Counted from the first letter of the stretch, positions 34,187 through 42,799 are shown. The stretch: 64,000 nt of DNA from UBA288 sp050178135 (GCA_050178135.1 JBFXGJ010000008.1:10443-74442), one strand, 5' to 3'. Program-made: numbers and translations. Notes: generated by a model not told the origin, from the letters alone.

Positions 34187-34738
34187 ATGCAGGTGCTGGG
34201 AATCTCCGGGTCCATGCGCGAGGACGGCAACACCGCCCGGCTCGTCAGGGCCGTGCTCGACGCGATGAAGAAGGCCGGTTTCGAGACCGAGTTCGTCTCG
34301 CTGGCCGGGCTGCAGATCGGGCCGTGTACCGGGTGCGAGATCTGCCAGAAGGAGCACTTCTGCTCCATCCAGGACGACTGGGACAGCGTCGCCGAGAAGA
34401 TGCTCGAGGCGCAGGTGGTGGTGCTCGGTGCGCCGACCTACTACTTCGACGTGAACGGCCAGACCAAGAACTTCATCGACCGGACCTACTCTCTCTACCA
34501 CCGGCGCCGCCTCGCCGGGCACGGCGGCGTCGCCGTCGCCGTCCAGGCGAACACCGGGGGAGAGCGGACGGTGCAGACGATCGAGGGATTCCTCTCGACC
34601 CACGAGTTCGTCTCGCTCGGTTCCGTCGTCGGGAACGGCTACCGCGCCGGCGACGTCGACAGTGACAGCGCCGCCATGGAGGCAGCGCAGAACATCGTTC
34701 GACGGTGCACGGCCTTCCTCGGGGACCGGAAGGTCTGA
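34187..34738 (+). CDS. Iron-sulfur flavoprotein (Isf, NADPH-FMN reductase family)
   Basis: 183 aa, flavodoxin-like. Seen: GISGSMREDGNTARLV phosphate-binding start; the compact cluster motif PCTGCEICQKEHFC with Cys47, Cys50, Cys53 and Cys59 binding a 4Fe-4S cluster; LGAPTYYFDVNGQTKNFIDR FMN-binding loop. Isf of methanogens takes electrons from ferredoxin and can reduce O2 or H2O2, and is linked to oxidative stress. Stand-alone gene, convergent with cofH. Confidence 0.93.
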   Translation: MQVLGISGSMREDGNTARLVRAVLDAMKKAGFETEFVSLAGLQIGPCTGCEICQKEHFCSIQDDWDSVAEKMLEAQVVVLGAPTYYFDVNGQTKNFIDRTYSLYHRRRLAGHGGVAVAVQANTGGERTVQTIEGFLSTHEFVSLGSVVGNGYRAGDVDSDSAAMEAAQNIVRRCTAFLGDRKV

Positions 34739-34742
34739 GGAC

Positions 34743-34749
34743 AAAAAAA
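34743..34749 (-). terminator. Oligo-T terminator for the cofH gene
   Basis: A7 on the plus strand in the 22-nt gap between convergent Isf and cofH stops; it reads as T7 at the end of cofH. Confidence 0.5.
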
Positions 34750-34760
34750 TCGAGGCCCTT

Positions 34761-35873
34761 TCACCCTGACAGCACGGGCTCGTACAGCGTGGTCCGCTGG
34801 GAGAAGGGCCGGCCCAGGTCCGAGGCGATCCGGGCCATCTCCTCCGGTGCCAGGTAGTCGGTCCCCGTCGCCCCCGCCCCGGCGGAGATCCGCTCCTCGA
34901 ACATCGTCCCGCCCAGGTCGTCCGCTCCCGCGATCAGCGAGATCGCCGCCATCTTCACCCCGAGCTTCACCCAGGAGGCCTGGACATGATCGACGTTGTC
35001 CAAAAAGAGCCGGGCGACCGCGACCATCAACAGGTCCTCCCGCCCTGTCGCGCCTGCCGGAGCCCGCCCCTCCAGGAAGAGCGGCGTCTGGTGGTGGATG
35101 AACGAGAGCGGCACGAACTCGGTGAACCCCCCGGTCTCGTCCTGGATCTCCCGGAGGATGGCGAGGTGGCGGGCCCGTTCCTCGACCGACTCCCCGGACC
35201 CGTACATGATCGTCGCCGTGGTCGGGATCCCGAGGCGGTGCGCCTCGACGATGACCCGGGCCCATTCGGCCGACGAGCACTTGCCCGGGCAGATCCGCGC
35301 CCGGACCTCGTCGACCAGGATCTCAGCGGCCGTTCCGCAGAGCGAGCCGAGACCCGCCTCGCGCATCAACAGAAGCTGCTCTTCGGTCGTCCTCCCGCTC
35401 CTCGCAGCTCCGTACGCCACCTCCATCGGGTTCGAGGCGTGCAGGTGCACCCCGGGCGCCCCCTCGCGGCAGGCCCGGAGGATCGCGCAGTAGGTATCGC
35501 CGTCGAAGTCGGGGGCGAGGCCCGATACCGTGCAGATCTCGGTCACCCGTCGGGCCGCCGCCTCCCGTGCCTTCCGGGCGACATCCTCGAGGGACAACCG
35601 GAAGGCCTCCGGTTCCCCCTCCCGCCGCGAGAAACCGCAGAAACCGCACCGGTTGATGCAGACGTTGGTCACGTTGATGTTCTGGTTCCGGACCCAGGTG
35701 ACGGTCTCTCCCACCCGCTCTTCGCGTGCCCGGTCCGCCGCTGCCGCGACGGCGAGAACATCTCGCCCCTTCGCCCGGAGGAGGAGTGCCACTTCCGGTT
35801 CGGTCAACCGGTATCCCCCGGCGCAGTCGTCGAGCAGTGGTGCGATCGCATCGGACTCCGGAACCCATGTCAT
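34761..35873 (-). CDS. cofH: CofH-type radical SAM: aminouracil-tyrosine hydroxyphenyl transferase, copy 1
   Basis: 370 aa. CofH joins 5-amino-6-ribitylaminouracil to the tyrosine side chain, and CofG then closes the ring to the F0 chromophore of F420. Seen: radical SAM cluster CINRCGFC (Cys72, Cys76, Cys79), EICTVSGLAPDF, GAPGVHLHASNPMEVAYGA, GTAAEILVDEVRARICPGK, TATIMYGSGES, and C-terminal GADDLGGTMFEE. These features fit CofH rather than CofG. A paralogue lies 366 nt away on the same strand across a DUF1805 gene. The two may be cofH1/cofH2, as in several methanogens, or one may have a different acceptor. Confidence 0.88.
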   Translation of the reverse strand: MTWVPESDAIAPLLDDCAGGYRLTEPEVALLLRAKGRDVLAVAAAADRAREERVGETVTWVRNQNINVTNVCINRCGFCGFSRREGEPEAFRLSLEDVARKAREAAARRVTEICTVSGLAPDFDGDTYCAILRACREGAPGVHLHASNPMEVAYGAARSGRTTEEQLLLMREAGLGSLCGTAAEILVDEVRARICPGKCSSAEWARVIVEAHRLGIPTTATIMYGSGESVEERARHLAILREIQDETGGFTEFVPLSFIHHQTPLFLEGRAPAGATGREDLLMVAVARLFLDNVDHVQASWVKLGVKMAAISLIAGADDLGGTMFEERISAGAGATGTDYLAPEEMARIASDLGRPFSQRTTLYEPVLSG

Positions 35874-35939
35874 ATGCTATCACACCTCATGGTTTCTCCC
35901 GACGTATAATCCATCAGGTCCTGCGCCCCACTACACCCT

Positions 35940-36242
35940 ATGACAGAACAAGAGATCCTCTTCGAGGGACGGATTGCACGGGCCTGTGTGGTCCCGGTTG
36001 GCCCCGTGAACCTGGTCTTCGCCGTCGGCGAACGGGGGCTGCTCGGCTGCGGGGCGATCGACGCCGGGGCCCTCCAGCGGTTCGGCTATCCCGCAGCCCG
36101 CGTCCGCCCCACGACCGGGTCGTCGATCCGGACCGTGGACGACCTGCTCGACGGTGAGGTGACCGAGGCGAACGAGGCGGCAGAGGCCCTCGGCGTGACG
36201 GCCGGGATGACCGGCCGCGCGGCGCTCGCCCGGCTGGTCTAA
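35940..36242 (+). CDS. DUF1805 protein
   Basis: 100 aa, between and opposite to the two cofH genes. Seen: VVPVGPVNLVFAVGERGLLGCGAIDAGALQRFGYPAARV, matching the DUF1805 (YunC-like) core with its GxxaCG(y/a)i-D pattern. Function unknown. Its stop overlaps the 3' end of the second cofH (36239) by 4 nt, convergently. Conserved association with F420 genes would be informative but cannot be judged here. Confidence 0.85.
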   Translation: MTEQEILFEGRIARACVVPVGPVNLVFAVGERGLLGCGAIDAGALQRFGYPAARVRPTTGSSIRTVDDLLDGEVTEANEAAEALGVTAGMTGRAALARLV

Positions 36243-37342
36243 ACCGAAGGCTCTTCGCGGAGGAGCTCGTAGACGGTCGACCGCTGCCAGAGCGTCCTGC
36301 CCAGGTCGGCGGCGATCCGGGCCATCGCGGCGGGTTCCATGTACGAGGCCGCCTTCGCCCCCGCGTCGACCGTCACCTCGTCCTCGAACATCGTCCCGCC
36401 CAGGTCATCGCCCCCGGCGAGGAGGAGGAGCGAGGCCATCTTCGGGCCGACCTTGCCCCACGAGACCTGGACGTGGTCGAAGTTATCCAAAAAGAGCCGG
36501 GCGACCGCGATCAGGAGCAGGTCCTCCCGTCCCGTCGCGCCCGGAGGTGCCCGTCCCGCCCGGAAGAGCGGCGTGTTCTGGTGGATGTAGGTGAGCGGCA
36601 CCAGTTCGGTGAACCCCCGGTACTCGTCCTGGACCTCGCGGAGGAGGGAGAGGTGCCGGGCGCGGTGGGCCGCCGTCTCGCCGGCGCCGTACATGATCGT
36701 CGCGGTCGACCGGATTCCCATCGCGTGGGCCTCGCGGATGACGCGGAGCCAGGTCGCCGTGTCACACTTTCTCGGACAGATCACCCGACGGACCTCGTCG
36801 ACCAGGATCTCGGCAGCGGTGCCCTGGAGCGTCCCCAGGCCCGCCTTGCGCAGCCGTTCGAGCACCTCGACCGTCGAGATGCCCGCCTTTGCCGCGGCGA
36901 ACGACACCTCCTCGGGCGAACAGAAGTGTACATCCACGCCCGGGGCCCCCTCCAGGATCCAGGTGATGAGGTCGACGTAGGAGTCGACCGTGAAGTCGGG
37001 GTGGACGCCCGAGAGCGGGCAGATCTCCGTGACCCCGCGTTCGCGGCCGAGGGCCGCCTTCTGCCGGACCTCGTCCCGTCCGAAGAGGTAGGTCCCGGGC
37101 GCCCCCGGCGGCCGGCCGAAGCCGCAGAAGCCACAGGTGTTCTTGCAGATATTGGTAACGTGGAGGTTCTGGTTCCGGACGAAGGTGACCCGGTCACCGA
37201 CACGGTCCTGTCGCCGCTCGTCAGCCGCCGCCGCGATTGCGAACACGTCCCGCCCGGAGGTCGCGTTCATCAGGAACCGGCCTTCCTCCTCGGTCAGGCG
37301 GTGGCCCGCGAGGGTGTCGGATAGCAGAGTGGAGAGGTTCAT
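36239..37342 (-). CDS. cofH: CofH-type radical SAM enzyme, copy 2
   Basis: 367 aa, ATG 37342 (MNLSTLLSDTLAGHRLTEEE). It shares the whole architecture of copy 1: cluster CKNTCGFC (Cys66, Cys70, Cys73), EICPLSGVHPDF, GAPGVDVHFCSPEEVSFAAAKAG, GTAAEILVDEVRRVICPRK, TATIMYGAGET, GGDDLGGTMFEDE. Differences lie in the substrate barrel (HLHASNPMEV versus DVHFCSPEEV), so the copies may differ in substrate. It follows signal peptidase by 7 nt and may be co-transcribed with it. Confidence 0.86.
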   Translation of the reverse strand: MNLSTLLSDTLAGHRLTEEEGRFLMNATSGRDVFAIAAAADERRQDRVGDRVTFVRNQNLHVTNICKNTCGFCGFGRPPGAPGTYLFGRDEVRQKAALGRERGVTEICPLSGVHPDFTVDSYVDLITWILEGAPGVDVHFCSPEEVSFAAAKAGISTVEVLERLRKAGLGTLQGTAAEILVDEVRRVICPRKCDTATWLRVIREAHAMGIRSTATIMYGAGETAAHRARHLSLLREVQDEYRGFTELVPLTYIHQNTPLFRAGRAPPGATGREDLLLIAVARLFLDNFDHVQVSWGKVGPKMASLLLLAGGDDLGGTMFEDEVTVDAGAKAASYMEPAAMARIAADLGRTLWQRSTVYELLREEPSV

Positions 37343-37349
37343 CGCCCGG

Positions 37350-38048
37350 TCACTTCCTCCGGCCCTTCCCACGGGTCGGCGGCGCCTGCGCCTTCTCCCG
37401 GCGCGCCAGGTAGAGTTCGTAGACGAGCATCAGGCCGATCACCACCAGGGCGACCTCGAAGAGGTGCAGCGGCAGGTACCCGACGATCGGCACGACGAAG
37501 ACGGCCTTGCCGATCACCCACTCGGGCTTCACCGGCTCGAGCCGCCCGAGCCCGACGTACCCGCCGTCCTGGTCGCGGATCGCGTTGTGGTCGCCCTTCG
37601 TGATGTACCCCCCGTGCTCCGCCCCGAACTCGGCGGCCGCAGCGGAGTCGTTCACGAAGTCGATCGCGCGGTGGATGATAGGGTGGACCTGCGTGTTGCC
37701 GTTCGGGCGGTAGATGATCACGTCACCCCAGACCGCCGAACCCGCGCGGTCCGGGTGGCTGTTGAACCGCCCGACCCCCGAGACAGCGCCCGCCGACGAG
37801 GTCACGAGCTCCCCGAACCGGTCGGGCGCTGTGACGAAGACCAGGTCGCCGACGTTCATGTTCGGGACCATGCTCTCGGACTCGATCGTGACCACGGCGG
37901 GCCAGGTGCCCGAGACCAGGAAGAGCGTGAGCGCGATCAGGCCGACCACGCCCACCACCCAGATGAGGTCCCGTGCGAGCGAGGCCCACCGGTCGTCCGA
38001 GTGCCGCAGCCGATCGAGCAGGGACGGGTCTGCCTTGGATGCCCCCAT
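37350..38048 (-). CDS. Signal peptidase I, archaeal (S26B) type
   Basis: 232 aa. Cleaves Sec signal peptides outside the membrane. Membrane segments at about residues 27-47 and 192-214; catalytic Ser59 in ESESMVPNM, His126 in PIIHRAID in place of the bacterial Lys, and Asp153 in KGDHN. The C-terminal hydrophobic anchor and a basic tail match archaeal forms. It could process the many secreted proteins encoded in this window. First gene of a unit with cofH copy 2 downstream. Confidence 0.92.
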   Translation of the reverse strand: MGASKADPSLLDRLRHSDDRWASLARDLIWVVGVVGLIALTLFLVSGTWPAVVTIESESMVPNMNVGDLVFVTAPDRFGELVTSSAGAVSGVGRFNSHPDRAGSAVWGDVIIYRPNGNTQVHPIIHRAIDFVNDSAAAAEFGAEHGGYITKGDHNAIRDQDGGYVGLGRLEPVKPEWVIGKAVFVVPIVGYLPLHLFEVALVVIGLMLVYELYLARREKAQAPPTRGKGRRK

Positions 38049-38077
38049 AAGACCCTGAAGCGTTCCATGGCGGCGCT

Positions 38078-38085
38078 CTTATAAG
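38078..38085. promoter_or_regulatory. Palindromic TATA-like element between signal peptidase and polB
   Basis: CTTATAAG sits in the 78-nt divergent gap, about 33 nt before the signal-peptidase start (minus) and 45 nt before polB (plus). Being self-complementary it could serve either direction. Confidence 0.4.
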
Positions 38086-38126
38086 TAGCGGATAACCTAT
38101 CTCCCGCCGGGGCCAATACAGATCCG

Positions 38127-39527
38127 ATGCTCGAGTCCGCCGAGATCGTCCAGCGGTTCCTCGCAGCGAAGCGACAGGTCCACCCCGAGGTTGTCGCCTG
38201 GATCCGGGAGCAGAGCGACCCCGGGCTCGTCGACCGGATCCTCCAGGAGGCCCCCGAGGACGCGGTGGTCATCTCGAGCGCGATGATCCCGTCGATCCGG
38301 CCGGAACGGGACGGTGTCCGGTTCCTCGCCGACCCCCACCTCGAAGTGCTCGTCGGCGCCCCGGGTTCGAGCGAGGTGATCTCCTCCATCCAGGACTACG
38401 TCCACTACTTCCGTGACCGCTACACGCGCCTCGGGGGGCTTGTCCGGTCCCGCGTCCACTCCATGCCGATCGAGGCCCTCGTCCGAACGAGCCGCTACCG
38501 GCAGCAGGAGTGCACCGTCATCGGGATGGTGGTCGACTGCAGGACGACCACCAAGGGTCACCGGCTCGTCCAGCTCGAGGACCCGACGGGGGTCATCCAG
38601 GTCCTCTTCAACAGGAACCGGCCCGACTTCGACCAGGCAGAGCGGCTCGTCCCCGACGAGGTGGTCGGCGTCCGGGGCAAGCTCTCCGACGACGGCTCCC
38701 TCTTCTTCGGTGAGCAGATCCTCCGCCCCGACGTCCCCGTCGGCCACGCCCCGTTCCTCTCCCGGGAGCCGGGGCGAGCAGTCCTGATCTCCGACGTCCA
38801 CGTCGGGTCCGACACCTTCCTGCCCGATGCCTGGGGCCGGTTCGCCGACTGGCTCGGGGAGAACGACGACGTCGGGTACCTCCTGATCGCCGGCGACCTG
38901 GTCGACGGGATTGGCATCTATCCCGGCCAGGAGAAGGAGCTGACGATCCCGAACATCGACGAGCAGTACGCCGAGTTCGGCCGGATGATGCGCGACCTCC
39001 CCTCCCGGCTTCGGATCGTGGTCGCCCCCGGCAACCACGACGTGGTCCGTGGGGCCGAGCCCCAGCCGGCCCTCCCCGATCGGTTCGCCGCCCCGCTCCC
39101 CGCGAACTGCACGATCGTCGAGAACCCGTGCATGGTCTCGCTCCAGGGGATCCGGGTACTGATGTACCACGGCCGTTCGATCGACGACATGATCCCACTG
39201 TTGCCAGGGACCTCGTACGACCGGCCCGGCGAGCTGATGGAGGAGATGCTCAGGCGCCGGCACCTCGCCCCGAGCTATGGGCGGCGGACCCCGATCGCGG
39301 CAGCCCGGACCGACCGGCTCCTGATCGACCCGGTCCCCGAGGTGCTCCACACGGGCCACGTCCACATCATGGGCTTCTGCCAGTACCGGGGCGTGATCGG
39401 GATCAATGCCGGCACCTGGCAGGCGCAGACCGCCTTCCAGAAGCAGATGAACATCAACCCGACCCCAGCCCGCGCCGTCTCGCTCGACCTCCAGACCCTC
39501 GCGGTCGAGGCCTTCGACTTCTCCTAG
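38127..39527 (+). CDS. polB: DNA polymerase D small subunit (DP1)
   Basis: 466 aa. Archaeal family D polymerase small subunit with Mre11-like 3'-5' exonuclease. Seen: N-terminal helical region, OB fold (about 120-205; GMVVDCRTTTKGHRLVQLEDPTG), then calcineurin-like phosphoesterase motifs ISDVHVGSD, AGDLVDGIG, APGNHD, YHGRSIDDM and TGHVHIMG, giving metal ligands Asp/His. It partners with the large subunit DP2 (not in window) in replication and proofreading. Shares CTAG with the stop of the convergent gene. Confidence 0.95.
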   Translation: MLESAEIVQRFLAAKRQVHPEVVAWIREQSDPGLVDRILQEAPEDAVVISSAMIPSIRPERDGVRFLADPHLEVLVGAPGSSEVISSIQDYVHYFRDRYTRLGGLVRSRVHSMPIEALVRTSRYRQQECTVIGMVVDCRTTTKGHRLVQLEDPTGVIQVLFNRNRPDFDQAERLVPDEVVGVRGKLSDDGSLFFGEQILRPDVPVGHAPFLSREPGRAVLISDVHVGSDTFLPDAWGRFADWLGENDDVGYLLIAGDLVDGIGIYPGQEKELTIPNIDEQYAEFGRMMRDLPSRLRIVVAPGNHDVVRGAEPQPALPDRFAAPLPANCTIVENPCMVSLQGIRVLMYHGRSIDDMIPLLPGTSYDRPGELMEEMLRRRHLAPSYGRRTPIAAARTDRLLIDPVPEVLHTGHVHIMGFCQYRGVIGINAGTWQAQTAFQKQMNINPTPARAVSLDLQTLAVEAFDFS

Positions 39528-40345
39528 AGCCGGATACGCTGCCGGGTCGCGTACCCCAGCCTCTTCGCCCCTGACGAGACCAGCTCGGCCTCCTCCAGGT
39601 CGACGCGGACCAGGTGCACCAGCACCGGCAGGGCGGACAGGCGGGATTGCGAGAGCCCACGGGCTGCCACCACGCGGCCGAACTCCGCAGAGGAGGGCGG
39701 CACCCGCGTCGCACGCCCGGTCAGCTGGAGGCCGAAGAGCGCGTCCATCGAAGCGTACGGGTCGTAGACAGCCACCGAGACGCGGGGGTTGAAGAGAAGG
39801 TGGGCAAACTTCTCGCCCCCCTCGGAGAGGAGGTAGAGCCGGTCATCGAGGAGCAGGTACTCGATCGGTGTCGCCCGCACCTCGTCCCCGTGCCCCGTGC
39901 AGAGCGTGCAGGTATTCCGGGCGGCGAGCCCCGCGAAGACCATCGCCCGCAGCTCCTCTGCCGGCATCCCGGACGCCCCGCGGAGGAACCGGCGCCGGAG
40001 GGCCACGCCCGCTGCGGCAAACGACTCCGGATCGGACGGCACGGTCGCCGCCAGGGCCAACCGGTCCCCGAAGGCCTCCGCGGCGGCCCGGAACCGCTCC
40101 TCCGCCCCGGAAGCCGGGAGCAGCCAGAGGGCGACCGGGAGGTGGGCAGGGACCGACCGGGCGAGTCGTTCGAGCCCGGCAGGGGTGAGGCCCGCGGGGG
40201 CGAGGACCAGCGCGCACGCCACCGCGCCCGAGTAGTCCACCGACCCGGACGAGAGGGGCACGGTCATCGCCGGCCCGAGAAGAAGGGCGAGCAGCCCGGC
40301 GGCATCGGCCCCCTCGCGGTCGTGGAGGACCAGGGTTCGGACCAT
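39524..40345 (-). CDS. Pyridoxamine-phosphate-oxidase-like FMN-binding protein with N-terminal flavodoxin-like domain
   Basis: 273 aa, ATG 40345 (MVRTLVLHDREGADAAG). Residues 1-80 look like a flavodoxin-like alpha/beta domain but lack a clear phosphate loop (LHDREGADAAGL). Residues about 145-265 are a split-barrel PNPOx-like domain: ARNTCTLCTGHGDEVRATPIEYLLLDDRLYLLSEGGEKFAHLLFNPRVSVAVYDP. In archaea such barrels bind FMN, F420 or heme. Two Cys (TCTLCTG) are unusual at the strand start. Function unknown; redox role inferred. Convergent with polB, 4-nt stop overlap. Confidence 0.8.
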   Translation of the reverse strand: MVRTLVLHDREGADAAGLLALLLGPAMTVPLSSGSVDYSGAVACALVLAPAGLTPAGLERLARSVPAHLPVALWLLPASGAEERFRAAAEAFGDRLALAATVPSDPESFAAAGVALRRRFLRGASGMPAEELRAMVFAGLAARNTCTLCTGHGDEVRATPIEYLLLDDRLYLLSEGGEKFAHLLFNPRVSVAVYDPYASMDALFGLQLTGRATRVPPSSAEFGRVVAARGLSQSRLSALPVLVHLVRVDLEEAELVSSGAKRLGYATRQRIRL

Positions 40346-40435
40346 GGCAGAGCGAATGCGCCGGGAGGAGATGAAACATGCGGCACCGGTGATCACAACC
40401 ACACCAATATCCCGTCGGGCGTCTCACGGATCAGC

Positions 40436-41050
40436 ATGGAGTCCGCTGCGGGGAACCAGGGCAGGGACACGATCTACGAACGTGCCTTCGAGGCCATCGA
40501 CCATCCCGTCTTCGTCATCGGGCCCGACGGCACGATCGAGGTGGCGAACCGCGCGACCGGCGAATTGCTCGGGGAGCCTGCCGAGGCACTCCTCGGGCGC
40601 CGGTGCCACGAGGTCTTCCACGGTCGTCCGGACTTTATCGACGAGTGCCCCTTCCGCAGTTCGTGCCGCACCGGCAAGCGCGAGCGGAGGGTGGTCCACC
40701 AGGACTCCCGCTGGTTCATCGCCCTCGTCGAACCCCTGGAGACGGGCGGGGCCGTCCATACCCTGCTCGAGATCACCCGCCTGCGCGAGACCGAGGCGAT
40801 GCTCACCGGGTTCCTGACCGATGCCGTGCTCCGGCTCGCCCGCCCCACCGGGGTGATCGCGGAGACGCTGTCGGCCCTCGCGGACGACCTGGAGAGCGGG
40901 CGCCTCACCCCGGAGGAGGTCGCGCTCACCCTCCGCTGCGAGGCCGCGGGGGCCCGGGGCCTCACCACGACGATCAACGCGCTCAAGAACAGCATCGCGG
41001 GCGACCTGAAAGGGATCCCCGAGGACTACCGGCGCTTCCTGCTGGAGTGA
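40436..41050 (+). CDS. PAS domain signalling protein
   Basis: 204 aa, ATG 40436 (MESAAGNQGRDTIYERAF). One PAS domain (about 14-115): DHPVFVIGPDGTIEVANRATGELLGE, GRRCHEVFHGRPDFIDECPFRSSC. The Cys-rich loop, with four Cys (the two above plus the CHEVFH Cys), could bind a cofactor or metal. A helical C-terminal region (about 120-204) has no HATPase or recognisable output domain. The next gene starts 4 nt later, so the PAS protein probably signals to or regulates it. Confidence 0.82.
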   Translation: MESAAGNQGRDTIYERAFEAIDHPVFVIGPDGTIEVANRATGELLGEPAEALLGRRCHEVFHGRPDFIDECPFRSSCRTGKRERRVVHQDSRWFIALVEPLETGGAVHTLLEITRLRETEAMLTGFLTDAVLRLARPTGVIAETLSALADDLESGRLTPEEVALTLRCEAAGARGLTTTINALKNSIAGDLKGIPEDYRRFLLE

Positions 41051-41054
41051 TCGC

Positions 41055-41609
41055 GTGAACCGTCTGATCAGCGAGACCGACCTCGGCACCAAGCAGCTCT
41101 TCCTGGTCCTCTCGCCCCCCGACCGCCTCCGCGAGCAGAACCTGGCCCTCACGGGAGAGCTCCTCTCGGCCGGGTACCGGGTCTGCGTCATCACCACCAA
41201 CTACCCCTACCGGGTCCTCTCCCGGCTCTACGGATCGGCCGGGCTCGACCTCGACCGGATCGACTTCATCGACGCGATCACGCCCTACGCGCTCGGCGAG
41301 ATGCCCCCGTCCGAGCCCCGGTGCCGCTACGTCCAGGCCCCGACAGACCTGACCGAGATCGGGATCGGCGTCACCGAGCTTTTACGGGCCCACCCGGGGG
41401 AGCAGACCTGCATCCTGATCGACTCGGTCTCGACCATGCTGATCTACCTCTCGTCGTCGAGCCTCTCCAAGTTCATCCACTTCGTCGCGAACCGGCTCCG
41501 CCTCCTCGACCACTCCGGGATCTTCCTCGCCGTGGAGCAGGGGCTTGACCCCATGCTCCTCACCCAGCTCGTCACCTTCGTTGACGCGACGATCGAGGGG
41601 CAGGCCTAG
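41055..41609 (+). CDS. RecA/KaiC-fold protein lacking Walker A
   Basis: 184 aa with GTG start at 41055, 4 nt after the PAS gene. Residues 10-170 follow a RecA/KaiC-like alternation: QLFLVLSPPDRLREQNLALTGELLSAGYRVCVITTNYPY, CILIDSVSTMLIYL (Walker B-like with Asp), GIFLAVEQGLDPMLLTQLVTFVDATIEG. The P-loop is replaced by SPPDRLREQ, so ATP hydrolysis is unlikely. Such degenerate KaiC-like proteins are common beside sensor proteins in methanogens and haloarchaea. Inferred to be a signalling partner of the PAS protein. Confidence 0.72.
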   Translation: MNRLISETDLGTKQLFLVLSPPDRLREQNLALTGELLSAGYRVCVITTNYPYRVLSRLYGSAGLDLDRIDFIDAITPYALGEMPPSEPRCRYVQAPTDLTEIGIGVTELLRAHPGEQTCILIDSVSTMLIYLSSSSLSKFIHFVANRLRLLDHSGIFLAVEQGLDPMLLTQLVTFVDATIEGQA

Positions 41610-41615
41610 CCGCGC

Positions 41616-41626
41616 TTTTTTATACA
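41616..41626 (+). promoter_or_regulatory. T6 tract / TATA-like box before the Grx-TrxR gene
   Basis: TTTTTTATACA ends the previous gene's transcript (T6) and is centred about 27 nt before ATG 41648, so it may serve as both terminator and TATA box. Confidence 0.4.
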
Positions 41627-41647
41627 GGGGTGCAGAACCTGCTCCTC

Positions 41648-42799
41648 ATGCCGAACGTCGTCGTCTACTACACCGAGAACTGCCCGTACTGTCGCATGGT
41701 CAAGGCCTTCCTCGACCAGCGGAAGGTCCCGTACCGAGCGGTCAACGTCGGTACCGACCGCCAGGCCGCCCGCGAGATGATCGAGCGCTCCCAGCAGTAC
41801 GGCGTCCCGGTCACCACGGTCGACGACGAGGTGATCGTCGGTTACGATGCGCAACGGCTGGGGGAGATCTTTGGCGAGGAGCAATCGGACACCTCGCTCG
41901 ACGTCCTGATCGTGGGAGCCGGACCGGCGGGATTGACGGCCGGCGTCTACTGCTCGCGAAAGGGCCTGAAGACGCTCCTCGTCACGACCACGATCGGAGG
42001 CCAGGCCCTCGAGTCCTGGGCGATCGAGAACTACATGGGCTTCCGGATGATCAAGGGCGACGAGCTGATGCACCGGTTCGAGGAGCAGGTGCGCTCGCAG
42101 AACATCCGGCTGGAGCTCGACCGGGTGACCGGCGTGACCCGCGAGGACGGCCGGTTCCGGGTCACCACCGAGGGCGGGAAGGCCTTCAAGGCGACGTCGC
42201 TGATCGTCGCCACGGGCAAGCACCCAAAGTCTCTCGGGATCGCCGACGAGCACCGCTTCCTCGGGCGAGGCCTCTCGGTCTGTGCCACCTGCGACGGGCC
42301 CCTCTTCCGCGACAAGCGCGTCGCGGTGATCGGCGGCGGCAACTCCGCCGTTCAGACGGCGAACGAGCTCGCGGGCCTCGCGGCGCACGTGGACGTGGTC
42401 GTCCGATCCGACTTCAAGGCCGACCAGGCTGACGTCAACCGCCTCGAGGAGAAGGCGAACGTCACCATCCACCGGGGATGGGAGGTCATCGCACTCCACG
42501 GAGACGCCTTCCTCTCGGGCTTCACGATCCGCGAGCGGCGGACCAGCCAGGAGGTTCGGCTCGACGAAGACGGGGTCTTCCTCGATATCGGCTGGTTACC
42601 GAACACCGACTTCCTCGCCGGCTTCGTCGAGCTGAACGAGAGGAACGAAGTGGTCGTGGACGAGAACTGTCACACCAGCATCGACGGGTTCTACGCGGCA
42701 GGCGACGTCACGAGCATCCACTCCGACCAGATCATCATCGCCGCCGGCGAGGGAGCGAAGGCCGCCCTTGAGGCCTATGCCTGGGTCGTGTCGCACTAA
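41648..42799 (+). CDS. Glutaredoxin-thioredoxin reductase fusion
   Basis: 383 aa, ATG 41648 (MPNVVVYYTENCPYC); a GTG at 41630 would add six residues. Residues 1-75 are a glutaredoxin-like domain with CPYC (12-15) and VPVTTVDD cis-Pro. Residues about 85-383 are a low-molecular-weight thioredoxin reductase: VGAGPAGLTAG (89-99), redox CATCDG (Cys212, Cys215), second nucleotide site VIGGGNSAVQTA, and FYAAGDVTS. The NADPH-binding HRRxxxR motif is replaced by VVRSDFKAD, so the electron donor may not be NADPH; F420-dependent or ferredoxin variants exist in methanogens. It could pass electrons from FAD straight to its own glutaredoxin domain. Confidence 0.92.
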   Translation: MPNVVVYYTENCPYCRMVKAFLDQRKVPYRAVNVGTDRQAAREMIERSQQYGVPVTTVDDEVIVGYDAQRLGEIFGEEQSDTSLDVLIVGAGPAGLTAGVYCSRKGLKTLLVTTTIGGQALESWAIENYMGFRMIKGDELMHRFEEQVRSQNIRLELDRVTGVTREDGRFRVTTEGGKAFKATSLIVATGKHPKSLGIADEHRFLGRGLSVCATCDGPLFRDKRVAVIGGGNSAVQTANELAGLAAHVDVVVRSDFKADQADVNRLEEKANVTIHRGWEVIALHGDAFLSGFTIRERRTSQEVRLDEDGVFLDIGWLPNTDFLAGFVELNERNEVVVDENCHTSIDGFYAAGDVTSIHSDQIIIAAGEGAKAALEAYAWVVSH

